Source: Hirundichthys speculiger (taxonomy: Eukaryota; Chordata; Actinopteri; Beloniformes; Exocoetidae). Taken from it: a DNA stretch of 64,000 bases. Positions 22,117-33,689 of the stretch are shown piece by piece. Below the pieces are notes generated by a model. That model did not search any database. It worked only from the letters and a program-made list of their open reading frames with translations, and was not told the origin of the DNA. Made by a program: the position numbers and the translations under genes. The DNA is taken from positions 186,001 through 250,000 of the forward strand of contig JAGFBZ010000738.1 of assembly GCA_018398805.1 (NCBI GenBank), read 5' to 3'. The stretch's first letter is position 1; every line of letters starts with the position of its first letter.

Positions 22117-23027
22117 ACAGATAATTTGAAAACTTTTTACAAAGATGTGTGTCTCATCACTATGCAACAAAAACTCTGCAAGGCAGCAGCCATAGAGTTA
22201 AACTTAACTCTTTTTATTTGAATGGAATGAATAACCGTAGTGAATAACCATCAGTGAAAAGTAATGAGTTTTACCAATCTGGTACATGAGAAAGTTCACA
22301 TGACACATTTGTTTTTTTTTCCCACCTGGACATACCTGTGTTAGAATTCCTGTAAAGCTGCTCAGGTTCGCATATTTAGTATCTACCTTTGCACAGTTAT
22401 TCATCAGGTATTACTTAACTAATTCCTAGATAAACTATTCTATGAGTCAAAAGTGGTTTTCAAATTGAATTAACTCTGACAGTAAAAACATATCTTGATG
22501 TCTTACCTTTCTTTTGAGCCCAAGATCATAGATACGACCCTTCTAGTTACGAAGATATACTCCGTTTATTTTTTGGTGAGTCATTAAAGACAGGACTCAG
22601 AAAAAATAGGCCTTGTGATGAAGAGGCAAAGGCAGGCTTCTCTGATTTGTGAAAGTAATGATCTAATCTGTGGCCATTAGGGAGAGCAGCCTTTAGCATT
22701 TAATGTGTGGCCAGGTGGTCCAGCTGCCAAGCTCCGCAAATTAAGGGACCTGGGCTTGGCAGTAATGAGTAATGAGCCATATTTAAAAGCTACCATACCT
22801 GAGCCTGCTCGACCAGGCCTCAATATGGCCAGGTTCAAATGAGCAACTTGACTGCTTTTTCAAATCCCCAGATGCTCTGGTGAGCTCAGACTGCTCCAGC
22901 ACAGTGTTGCATACATAGATGCCGACAGACATCAGGGGAAAAAAAAGTAGTCACCCAATTCGAGATAAAGATTTGCTAACATTGACATTTATATTTGGTG
23001 ATTGAATAATGAATAATAAAATAAAAA

Positions 23028-23030
<3 letters not shown>
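22117..23030. other. Gene-free stretch with possible conserved block
   Basis: No coding or repeat signature. The segment about 22670-22860 is non-repetitive with balanced composition and homeobox-like TAATGA/ATTTAAT motifs. It could be a conserved non-coding element, but that cannot be judged from one sequence. Confidence 0.3.
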
Positions 23031-23032
<2 letters not shown>

Positions 23033-23105
<73 letters not shown>

Positions 23106-23279
23106 CGCATTATTTTCCTGATTAATCACGATTAATCACATTGTATGCGCAAAATCAAATAATGTATTCAAAAGTAGTGTAAAATGCACTTTTATTAAAA
23201 TGTTCTGCTGCCATATGAACTAAAGTGCCATAACTTAACACTTTTGACATCAGCACATGTCAGTAACACATCTTTAATC
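23033..23279. mobile_element. (TA)n plus truncated hAT-like copy
   Basis: About 68 bp of (TA)n lead directly into 23101-23279, which matches 25448-25626 almost base for base (TTAATCGCATTATTT...GCCATAACTTAACACTTTTGACATCAGCAC). It is therefore a truncated copy of the element 25418-26526. It ends abruptly at CAGGGGTGTCAA, the start of a different hAT-like terminus. Confidence 0.75.
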
Positions 23280-23510
23280 AGGGGTGTCAATTTTCCGCGG
23301 ATCCGCGGATTTCCGAGTTTTTTTTCCATCCTGGGGGTCATTTTTGAGATATGTGTAAATCCGGTTTAATATTTTCAGGGGGGGAGGTACCCTCCACGAA
23401 CGTGACGTGAATTCTCGATTGCGATTGGTTGATTGAGACCAGGGCATGCGCACTGAGCCCGTTGACAATCCAGCCGCTATCACAGCCAGATCAGCAGCCA
23501 AGTCAAAGTA
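23280..23510. mobile_element. hAT-like terminus with GC-rich body
   Basis: Begins CAGGGGTGTCAATTTTCC with a CCGCGGATCCGCGGA palindrome. A minus-strand open frame (75 codons) covers it, but no known domain is visible. The CAGGGGTGTCAA start resembles hAT termini (compare 3357). No right end was found. Confidence 0.4.
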
Positions 23511-23923
23511 GCCCGAAGCACATATTTTCTGATATTACTTCTCTCTTTCTTGTTTGGATGGATGATTATTAGCTTTAAATTCACAGGAGAGATGTTTATT
23601 CCTTATTGTACTTATTTATTGTTAGACAACGCGGATGAAATATACAGCGCTTCTCAGCCACTACCTGCAGTAACACTACTCCTTTGTATTACCACACAGG
23701 GGAACTTAATTGAACTTGAAATGATGGATGTCATACTGTCTGTTGTGCTCCTGTACATTTGTGAAACTGTGGATTTGTTCCATCTCACCAATGTTATGGT
23801 TCAACAAAATAATTTCATCATCCCTAAAAGATGATTATAATATTTTAAAGTAACAAAAGCAAGCTCTTTCATTTCCAAATCCTTTAGGGAGAGGTGTCTG
23901 ATTGTCTTCTTATTAATTCAATT

Positions 23924-24590
23924 CAATTCAATTTTATTTGTATAGCGTCTGTTACAATGCTAGTTGTCTCTAGGCGCTTTACAGAGACCCAGAGCATGAC
24001 CCGAGCAAATATCTTTCACTAAAATTATAATATTAAATCCAAACCAAGGTTGATGGCAGGTAAAAAAAAACTCCCACAGCGGGAGAAAAAAAACCTTTAA
24101 GCCAAACAGTGGCAAGGAAAAAACTTTACTTTAAGAGGAAGAAACCTTGAGCAGGACCTGGATCATATGGAGGGACCTTCCTGCTGAAGGCCAGCTGGGT
24201 AAAGAAAGAAAAATGACTGAATGAAATGGCTATATAAACAGAAACAGGTAGCAGCACTGAGGTGAGATGGTAAGAGGACTAGATCGCTGGTCATCAACCA
24301 GCCAGCACTCTGAACACATCTACACACAGGTAAACGCTGGGATGGACAGAGGAGGGAACTGCAAGTCAGCATGCAACTAATGAAACTCTGACCTGCAGAC
24401 ATACAGAAAGAGAAGAGAAAAACGGGGGCAAAACAGCACAACAAACTACAGGAAATAAATGGAGCACAGTTACAGTAACAAGGTGGATTAACTATGGATG
24501 GAGCTGGAGCAGGAAGAAGGGAGGAGGAAAGGGAAGGAAAGTGAGAAGAGCGGTGGAGACATTGCTCAGCAGATCATGTTGGCATCTCTC
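23924..24590 (-). mobile_element. L2-like LINE 3'UTR and tail
   Basis: Reverse complement of the family A 3' end. The tail (ATTCA)n is at 23924-23940, then TTTGTATAGCGTCTGTTACAATG, CTCTAGGCGCTTTACAGAGACCCAGAGCATGACC, GGCCTTCAGCAGG and the far UTR up to GATCTGCTGAGCAATGTC. It is non-coding and 5'-truncated. Confidence 0.8.
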
Positions 24591-24859
24591 CTTGCCCAGG
24601 CTGCTTTGGGGTTTGCCTCTGTGTGCATCCGGGTCAGGCTGGGAGGCTGTGGGGTTGGGGGACCAGGTCTCACCCTCTCAGCATGTGTTCATACTATGTC
24701 TTTTTCAATGCACTTCACTAGATCAGGGTACCAGACACAAGGGTCACTCACTAAGTTACATGGTAGGGTTGGATGTGCTTTTTGTGGTGTGGAACCAAGT
24801 GGTGGGTAGGTTGCGGCTCAGCAGTGGGTCACTGTCCTTACCACTCCCTAACCACTCCT

Positions 24860-25158
24860 GCACTCCAGTGTTAATGCAATCACCTACCCTGATTGCAGGT
24901 CGTCCAGTCACTGAAAGGTTGGCGGTTCGATCCCAGCTCCAACTGTCCACATGCCAAAGTGTCCTTGGGACACTTTGGCACACTGAACCATAACTTGCCC
25001 CAGTGGGTCTGGCAGCGCCTTGCATGGTAGCAGCCGCCCACTGGTGTATAAATGTGAGTTTGAATGGGTGAATGAGAGGCCAATGTAAACCACTTTGGGA
25101 GCACCTTGATGGTGTGGAGAAAGTGGTATATAAGTGCAGTCCATTTACCATTTACCAT
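24860..25158 (+). mobile_element. tRNA-derived SINE
   Basis: A pol III B box, GGTTCGATCC, lies at 24924-24933 after GGTCGTCCAGTCACTGAAAGG. The body includes CCAAAGTGTCCTTGGGACAC, CACTGGTGTATAAATGTGAG and GAATGGGTGAATGAG, ending GGTATATAAGTGCAGTCCATTTACCATTTACCATT. This is the layout of a common fish SINE with a tRNA-like head and CCATTTA tail. It lies between two minus-strand LINE pieces. Confidence 0.8.
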
Positions 25159-25312
25159 TCCTGCCGAAGGCCTGCCGAGTAAAGAAAGACAAAGAGAAGG
25201 GAGATAGGACAGAGAGAGGAGAGCACATAAGTCCTGGCAATACTATATTAGACAAAATATATAAATAATTATTATCCATTAACTTTGGAACTAAGAATTC
25301 CATGCATTTATA
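25158..25312 (-). mobile_element. L2-like LINE 3'UTR piece
   Basis: 25158-25232 is the reverse complement of the family UTR (GTGCTCTCC...TTTACTCGGCAGGCCTTCGGCAGGAA), matching the plus copy at about 31280-31370. The rest up to the hAT insertion is unassigned. It probably belongs with the LINE piece 26752-27530 beyond the hAT element. Confidence 0.6.
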
Positions 25313-25417
25313 TTCTAACTCAGTGGTCCTCAAACTTTTAATACTGCATACCACCTGAGAAACTGAATATGCGAAAAATATTATATATATATATAGCCCT
25401 AATATATATATATATAT

Positions 25418-26660
<1,243 letters not shown>

Positions 26661-26751
26661 TGCAAATGTGGAAAAAATGTGGAAAGTCATGGCGTTCCCC
26701 GCGTACCACCAGTGGTAAGCGTACCACAGTTTGCGCACTACTCTTCTAACT

Positions 26752-27530
26752 GGTTCATTGTTAGTATATGAACTACAGAGATGATTATATAAACAGATTT
26801 AGGCAGCAACACTGAGGTGGTCAGAGGATCAGACCGCCAGTCAGCATGTTAGTCGATGCCCCAAAGACATCTACACACAGGTGGAGGTTAACGCTTGGAT
26901 GGCCAGAGAATGGAACTGCAGGTCAGTATGTAACTCTGAAAACTCTGGCCTGCAAACATACAAAAATAAAAATAAAAATAAAAGGGGGGGGGGGCAAAAC
27001 AGTACAAAATACTACAGGAATAATGGAGCACAGTTACATTTATGAGGTGCTCTTAATTAACTATGGATTGAGCTGAAGGAAGAAGAGAAAAGGAGTAAAG
27101 TGGAAGAGGGGAGAGAAGTGAGGTGGAGACACCACTCAGCAGATCATGTTGGTGTCCCCCTGCAGTGTAGGCCTATAGCAGCACAGCTATGATGATGCTA
27201 CCCAAACTGGTAGCTGGGTTCCATAATAAAGGTGCCTGGTAGCAGAAGGCTCGTCCTCCAAATCTACTTTTGGATATTCTAGGAACGACAAGTACACCTG
27301 TACTCTGAGAGCAGAGAGCTCTATTTGGAGCATAAAACCTTATCATGTCTTGTAAATTACGAGGAGCTTGGCCATATGCGAGAAGCAGATTTCTGAATTT
27401 GATTTAAAATCTTACAGGAAGTCCAGTGGAGGGAGGCTAACACTGGAGAGAAGTGAGTTTCGCTTGCAGATTCCTGTCAGCACCCTGCTGAATTTTGGAT
27501 TAAACCAATCTAACCAATGAGACTTAATAT
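26752..27530 (-). pseudogene. L2-like LINE, ORF2 C-terminus and UTR
   Basis: On the minus strand: RLIQNSAG, VLTGICK, SSVLASLHW (family ARVLT...PVLASLHWLPV), then AAGTAGATTTGGAGGACGAGC and TGGAACCCAGCTACCAG, followed by the UTR landmarks CTATAGGCCTACACTGCAGGGGGACACC and TGATCTGCTGAGTGGTGTC. It lies head-to-head with the plus-strand LINE starting at about 27700. Frames are broken. Confidence 0.7.
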
Positions 27531-27660
27531 CACTCTCCTCTTTTGCTCCTCTCTGTTTTACTGCTGCTCTGACTTTCTTCTTCTCCACCTCCAATACTGA
27601 ACTATTATTCCAATAGACAGTGTTCCGTCTACTGGATGAGGGTTAGAGCTACAATTAATA

Positions 27661-27682
27661 CTGTACAATTTAAATTGTACAG
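27661..27682. repeat. 22-bp perfect palindrome
   Basis: CTGTACAATTT followed by its exact reverse complement. It lies in the gap between the two head-to-head LINE copies. Confidence 0.9.
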
Positions 27683-27779
27683 ACGGTAAAATTTATGGAG
27701 GTTACACAAGTTAAAGCTGTATCATTATTTCAAGGAATTTGGACGATTTTATTAGGGGGAGGCCAGGATGCAGAGCTGC

Positions 27780-29812
27780 AGTCTTATACGCTTCTCTGCT
27801 GCTTTTCGAGGACCGCCCACGACCACTTAAAATAGAGAAATCAATCATGTAGCAGATAATGTTAACATGGTGCCGATCAAAAACATAGAATTGGTGTCAA
27901 TTCCGCCAAAAGTCTACTTTACACAATGTGATAGTGGCGTTAACCAAAACAACCTGACAAAAATAAACACTGTTAGTCATTTAGAGCCAAGACCTTCAAA
28001 TAAGATGTGGACTACTGAATGTAAGGTCGCTTCGTTCTAAGTCTATGTTAATAAATGGTTTAATTACTGAAACTTGTTGCGATGTCTTCTACTTATCAGA
28101 AACGTGGCTACAAGAGTAAGAGTATGTGTTAATTATCATATTCCCTGGAGTACGGGTCAAGGTGGAGGAGTAGCAGCCGTCTACAACTCCAACCTACAAG
28201 TAAAATCAAAACCTAAATGCGATTATAACACATTTGAAAGCCTCCCGCTTCGTCTACCCATCCCATGCTGGAAATCAGAAAAGCCAGTATTGTTGGTGGT
28301 TTTGTACCAGCCACCTGCTGGTGCTTATCTGGAGTTTCTGTGTGAGTTCTCAGATTTTTTAAATGGTTTAGGGTTCAGTTATATTCAATTCAATTGTATT
28401 TGTATAGCATCTGTTACAATGTCAACTGTCTCTAGGCTCAGCTCAGACAAAAGTCGTCATAGTGGGTGACTTTAACATTCACATAGATGTTGATAATGAC
28501 AGCTTTAAATTAGCCTTTATATCTCTTTTAGAGTTATTGGGCGTCTCACAAAATGTGAAAGAACCAACTCACTGCTTTAATCATCTCCTGGATCTGGTCC
28601 TCACCTATGGTATAGAAACTCATCACTTGTTAGTGGCGCCGCTGAATTCTCTTCTCTTGGATCACTATTTAATTACATTCAAGTTCAGCATTTGTGACGT
28701 TAAAACAGTAAATGAAACGTGTCATTACAGCAGATACATTTCTGAAGATGCTGTGAATAATTATAAGGAGGTCATTCTCTCTCTTCTCCTTATGGTGGAA
28801 TATGATAGAATAGCCGAGGGCAATGACCTGAATTTTACTCCGGCAGATATTGATGGCCTTGTCAACAATACTGCTGATATTTTACATTCAGCCCTGGATG
28901 CTGTTGCTCCTCTGAGAAAGAGGGTCTCAAACCACAGGAGCTCAGCTCCCTGGTATAATTCGTATATTCGGATGCTGAAGCAGAAAGCATGAAAAATGGA
29001 AAGGAGGTGGTACTCCTGTAAATCTGTGGACTCCCATCGTGCCTGGAAAGATAGTTTAATAGTCTACAAAAGAGCCCTACACAGAGCTAGAACATCTTAT
29101 TATTCATCACTAATAGAAGAGAACAAATATAATCCACATTTCCTGTTCAGCACCCTGGCCAGGCTGACAAAGAGTCACAACTCTGTCAGGCCATGCATTG
29201 ATGCCGCTCTCAGTTGTGAAGACTTTATGAGCTTTTTTAGCGGGAAAATAATCAAAATTAGAAATGAGATTGGCCAAGCTCAACTGTCGATGGTTGTGGA
29301 CGTCCCTGCAGCTTCGCTAATTTCTTTTGGTTCTGATGTGACTCTGGACTATTTTTCTCCTGTAGGCTTCTCTGAGTTGACCTCAGCTATCAACAAAGCT
29401 AAAGCATCTACATGTCTGTTAGATCCCATCCCAACACCTGCATAGAATGATCTATTTAAAGTTTTTCAGTCAGGGTTCAGAACACATCATAGCACAGAAA
29501 CGGCGCTGGTTAGAGTCACCAACAACCTCCTCATGGCCTCAGACAGTGGATTAGTATCTGTACTTGTTCTGCTGGACCTCAGTGCTACTTTTTGAAGGAT
29601 TAACTGAGTTTACGCTGGTTTCCAGCACAGCTGTGAAAAACCTTGAAGTCATTTTTGATCAGTCTATGTCATTTAGGCAGCATATTAATCAGGTTTGCAT
29701 GACGACCTTTTTTCATCTCCAAACTATAGCCAATTTTAGGAGCATCCTCTCCCAGGGTGATGCTGAAAAAATAATCCACGCGTTTTTCAGTTCTAGACTG
29801 GATCATTGTACA
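27780..29812 (+). pseudogene. L2-like LINE ORF2: endonuclease and partial RT
   Basis: The longest LINE in the window. An APE endonuclease opens with CGLLNVRSLRSK and YLSETWL, then after a frame change GQGGGVAAVYNSNL and VLLVVLYQPP, then VVIVGDFNIHIDVDND and DHYLITF. The linker (28700-29445) is open for about 230 codons across one stop. The RT is only partial: LLDPIPT jumps to [20 protein letters not shown], and LVLLDLSAT jumps to VKNLEVIFDQSMSF...IHAFFSSRLDHC. The region holding the F/YADD catalytic box is therefore deleted. A 55-bp antisense LINE tail sits inside the endonuclease. Inactive. Confidence 0.85.
28384..28437 (-). mobile_element. Antisense LINE tail inserted in LINE endonuclease
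   Basis: ATTCAATTCAATTGTATTTGTATAGCATCTGTTACAATGTCAACTGTCTCTAGG is the reverse complement of the last 54 bp of the same LINE family. It sits between endonuclease blocks FLNGLGF and VVIVGDFN of the plus-strand LINE. Confidence 0.8.
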
Positions 29813-30410
29813 GTGATCCCTTATTTTTCATGGTTAATGGGGACCGGCGGCCCCCCGTGAAAATCAAAATCCTCGAACTGGAGCCGGTGCCCCCCGAGCC
29901 TAAATAATGTGTTTAAATTTTTTTAAAACCACAAAAACAAAAACAAAACAAAAAAAAAAACAGCGAAAACAAGACAAAGGTTCAACTTTGGTCAACTATG
30001 GTCTTTCTGTTACCTTCACAACCTCTGGTCTCCGAACCATAGTAAAGAAACCACTGGTATTGTGCTTTTTTTGGCTCGTAATCAGTGTGTAACACGCTAA
30101 CAACAACAAAAGAAAAAGTCCGGTTTTCTCTGCATGGAACGGGAACTTTATTCTGGCACTGCAGGAACTTGTAACATCACACAGGTTGTATTGTTGGGCT
30201 CCTGTCGGTTAACAGAGAATGTAAATCTATACACGCTGGGCTGCTGTTAATGCTCACTACACTTTTCATCTAACCCCGTTTTCGTTCTGCCGTCCTACGA
30301 CACACACACTCCACTACCCATAAGGCTACCTTCTTAAAAGGGCCAAGCTGGCTCACAACATTTCTTCGCTGTGAGAGAACGCGCACAACATCCTGTGATG
30401 TTTCTGCAGT
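29809..30410. mobile_element. MITE-type insertion in the LINE RT
   Basis: LINE coding sequence stops at SRLDHC (about 29812) and resumes at VLTEIHK (about 30412). The insertion begins CAGTGATCCCTTATTTTTCATGGTTAATGGGG, a common fish MITE start (related end at 4490-4587). The right boundary is not sharp and about 20 family codons are missing. The interior 30100-30330 is unassigned. Confidence 0.6.
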
Positions 30411-30611
30411 GAGGGTGCTGACAGAAATCCATAAGTGAGATCATGTCTCATCTGTGTTAGCCTCCCTCCACTGGCTTCCCGTGAAATTTCTAATTGAGTT
30501 AAAAATTTTGCTTCTCACATATGAGGCCCTTAATGACCCAGCTCCTCGTTATCTACAAAACCTGATAGCATGTTATGCTCCTAATAGAGCTCTCTGCTCT
30601 CAGAGTGCAGG
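30411..30611 (+). pseudogene. L2-like LINE ORF2 C-terminal region
   Basis: VLTEIHK, DHVSSVLASLHWLPVKFLIELKILLLTYEALND and CYAPNRALCSQSAG continue the ORF2 of 27780-29812. The coding sequence is largely open. The similarity to the family copy at 26752-27530 stops at about 30611. Confidence 0.8.
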
Positions 30612-30975
30612 ATTACTCCACTAGAGGCCTACGGTCCTCAAACCAACTCTTGCTGGAAGTCCCCAGAACCAGGACTAAACTCTGGGGTGATCGGGCCTTC
30701 TCGGTTGCTGGACCCAGACTCTGGAATAAGCTGCCCCCTGAGATGCGCACCATCACTGACTTTGGGGTTTTTAAATCCAGACTTAAAACCTATTTATTTA
30801 GACTGGCTTTTAATACACAGTATTGATGTGAATTATTCTTAATTTAATTTTAATAGTATTGTTATGTCGATTTTAAATTGTTTTGTTTTAATGTGGATTT
30901 TAATGGAAAGCACTTTGGTCACCCTGTGTGTTGTAAAGGGCTCTATAAATAAACATTGATTGATTGATTGATTGA
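30612..30975 (+). pseudogene. Second L2-type LINE 3' end with (GATT)n tail
   Basis: Encodes STRGLRSSNQLLLEVPRTRTKLWGDRAFSVAGPRLWNKLPPE and FKSRLKTYLFRLAF, a classic L2 C-terminus. It then ends GTAAAGGGCTCTATAAATAAACATTGATTGATTGATTG. Tail and UTR differ from the host family (ATTGA tail), whose UTR resumes at 30977. A 5'-truncated insertion or a recombinant end is likely. Confidence 0.7.
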
Positions 30976-31636
30976 TAGTTAATTATGAGCACCTTGTTAC
31001 TGTAACTGTGCTCCATTTTCTTTTCTGTAGTTTGTTGTGCCGTTTGCCCCCAATTTTTTCTCTTTTCTTTCTGTATGTTTGCAGGCCAGAGTTTCCTGAG
31101 TTGCATCCTGACTTGCAGTTCCATCCTCTGGCCATCCCAGCATTTATCTCCACCTGTATGTTTAGATGTGTTTGGGGTGCCAGCTGGCGTGGTAAACAAC
31201 GACTTAGTCCTCTGACCATCTCACCTCAGTGCTGCTACCTGCATCTGTTTATGTAGACATTTCATTCAGTCATTTGTGTGCTCTCCTCTTTCTCTCTATA
31301 TCCTCTCTTTGTCCTGTCTCCCCTCTCTTTTCTTTCTTTACCCGGCTGGCCTTCGGCAGGAAGGTCCCCCCCATATGACCCAGGTCCTGCATAAGGTTTT
31401 TCCCTCAAAGTGGAGTTTTTTCCTTGCCACTGTTTGGCACAAAAGGTTTTTTTTTCTCCCGCTGTGATTTTTTTTTTTTTTACTTGCCATTATCCCTAAT
31501 TAGGATTTAATATTATAATATCAGTTAATGATATTTGCTCATGGGTCATGCGCTGGGTCTCTGAAAAGCACCTCAAGACAATTGGCATCGTAACAGACGC
31601 TATACAAATAAAACTGAATTGAATTGAATTGAATCA
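30976..31636 (+). mobile_element. L2-like LINE 3'UTR and tail (host family)
   Basis: TAGTTAATTATGAGCACC, GTATGTTTGCAGGCCAGAG, GGCCTTCGGCAGGAAGG, GTTTTTCCCTCAAAGTGGAG, GGATTTAATATTATAAT and CTATACAAATAAAACTGAATTGAATTGAATTGAA: the complete 3'UTR of the LINE family, closing the copy that starts at about 27780. Confidence 0.8.
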
Positions 31637-32437
31637 TTGAAAGAAGCCATATGTGAACACAATCCAGAATTGATACCATCCTCTGTGCTCCAAAGCTTAT
31701 CTAAAATGGTATGAGGCCAAATGGAAAACTGTGCTGTGATCAGAAAAATCAAAAATTTGAAATTATTTTTGAAAACCATGCATGCCATTTCCTGTGGACT
31801 AAAGAGAAGGGTCAGAAGAGTGAGACTCTTATGATATGGGGGTTGCATTAACCTATTAAACCCCAACCAATTCTCAGGCTCCTGCTTGACAATGACATGT
31901 GCCTCATTTAAAGGGAGTTCTGGTGATGAAAGAGTTAGCTGCCCATGGCACAGGCAGCTTACACATCTGAAAAGACCCCATCAATGCTGAAGAGTACATT
32001 GAGGTTCCCATCAAAACCTGTCTTTCAGATGCCTTGTATATTTCAACATTTTTTTTTATGTTTTCCCCTCTCCAATCAGCTTTTTAATCAAAGAATGCTG
32101 TTCTTGTAAACAATGTATAAAACAAACTAATTTACTCTAATTTTAAAAGAAATGCACTATAACCACTGTGTACAACATATGTTGTATTTTTTCCAATAAG
32201 GGTCACCTGTTTGACACCTGTTTTTTCACAGGATGAATGACCTCACTAACTGAACTCCACACAACTATTTTATTTCATTAAATCTTCTTTACTTTCTGTG
32301 AAATAAAGAGGAAATGGTTACAAATTTGAAAATGTACAGCATCCCCAATACATTTGTGTGTTTGGAAATAAAAGATATAAGGATTTTTAGCTTTACTTAC
32401 TTTTTTTTTAAACACACTGCTATTATTCTGAACACAG
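31637..32437 (+). pseudogene. Tc1/mariner-like transposon relic
   Basis: Plus-strand landmarks AAAATTTGAAATTATTTTTGAAAACCATG (protein FEI-FGNHG), TGTGGACTAAAGAG, GTGAGACTCTTATGATATGGGGG (SLMVWG) and CATCAATGCTGAAGAGTACATTGAGG (INAEEYIE) belong to a fish DDE transposase of IS630/Tc1 type. A right-end region related to 13600-14004 follows, ending CTATTATTCTGAACACAGC. Broken throughout; two adjacent elements are possible. Confidence 0.6.
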
Positions 32438-32481
32438 CTTTTTTATGGAAAGTAAGTTAATATATCTACTCCATATATATA

Positions 32482-32483
32482 CT

Positions 32484-32520
<37 letters not shown>
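32482..32520. repeat. (TA)n microsatellite
   Basis: Short (TA)n tract with a degenerate TATATTATAT continuation. Confidence 0.9.
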
Positions 32521-32521
<1 letters not shown>

Positions 32522-32559
32522 TATATATATTATATTATATAATATAATAACAGACTGGA

Positions 32560-33680
32560 AGATTGCTAATATTAAATTATGTAAAATCATTCATCTTTGC
32601 TGTCATACCTGCAGACTATTTTTCCTCACTGCTCTCTTTACTCCCGCCGAAGGCCCATCCTCAATCTGCTGTGTAGCAGGTTTACTCCTGTTAAAACAGA
32701 TTTTTTTTTCCTTGACACTGTTAACAAGTGAGGAATTTAAGGGGAGTTGTTAAGATTATCTAATCCCTAATGCTCTAATGCTTTGAGTTGATAAGATTTG
32801 TCAATTTTCACTTTTAAAGCTAAAAATATTAGTATTACAAATATATTATGGGACCAAAAATAAATAGATAAATCATTTTGTATTTTGATCATGAGTGGTA
32901 AATTCTGATTTCTGTCGGCAACCTGGCCCAAACATGGAGGTGCGAGATCAAATCTTATTCTCTGAATTCTTCATATATAGCTGTGAGCACAGCACAGCGA
33001 GATTATTAAAACATAATTTAAGGAGGACAGTCAAGAACAGTCTGATTGAGTGTCAATGTCAGTAAAAATATCGACTGTAACTTTATGAGATCAAATTCAA
33101 ATATTTGATCAACACTATATTTTGTGTACTGTTACAATTATGTCAGTAACAAATTACAGTAATTGTCATTTTCCAGTCTTTTCCAAATATGATGCCATAA
33201 TTTGTTGTCCTATATTATAGGTGTAATATACAATGAAATTGCAATTAATTCTAAACTCTCTAATCTATATGTACATATAACCTTAACTCTTAGTGAGGTA
33301 AGGCAGTGTTTGTTCTTACACATATTCAATTTAATTAGTCAAATAATATTCTTATTAAAGACACACTGGCATCTTCATGCCTTTTTTTTTACATTTCCTT
33401 TTTACATGTCATCTTGTTTTATACCTGTTTCTATACTTGTTTTATACCTTTTATACCTGAATGTTTATATATTAAACCCCCAGACAGAGAAGAATCTTCT
33501 CATCTTCAGCACTGAAATATTTTGGCAGCAAACAGTCTTCATCTGAATACCTCTTCTCTTGTGGAAAAATCTAAAAGCATAGTCTCTCAGAGTTAAATGA
33601 ACAGATATGTATATATACTGAGGCTTGTTGGTTGATAGGATCACTGTTGAAAATGAAATGGTTAAGTGAAATTGAGGTCC
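32560..33680. other. Gene-free AT-rich stretch
   Basis: No domain or repeat signature. A 114-codon plus-strand frame (33202-33546) is hydrophobic with many F/I/L residues, as expected from T-rich non-coding DNA, and I do not call it a gene. A short degraded LINE-UTR-like piece may lie at about 32640-32760. Confidence 0.35.
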
Positions 33681-33689
33681 ACTAGCCCT

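Noticed and set aside
24498..25158. Open frames of 92-150 codons on both strands
   Set aside because: They overlap a LINE UTR and a tRNA-derived SINE; long frames arise by chance from GC-richer SINE sequence.
33202..33546. 114-codon hydrophobic frame
   Set aside because: T-rich DNA gives F/L/I-rich translations; no signal/TM organisation or homology that I can recognise.
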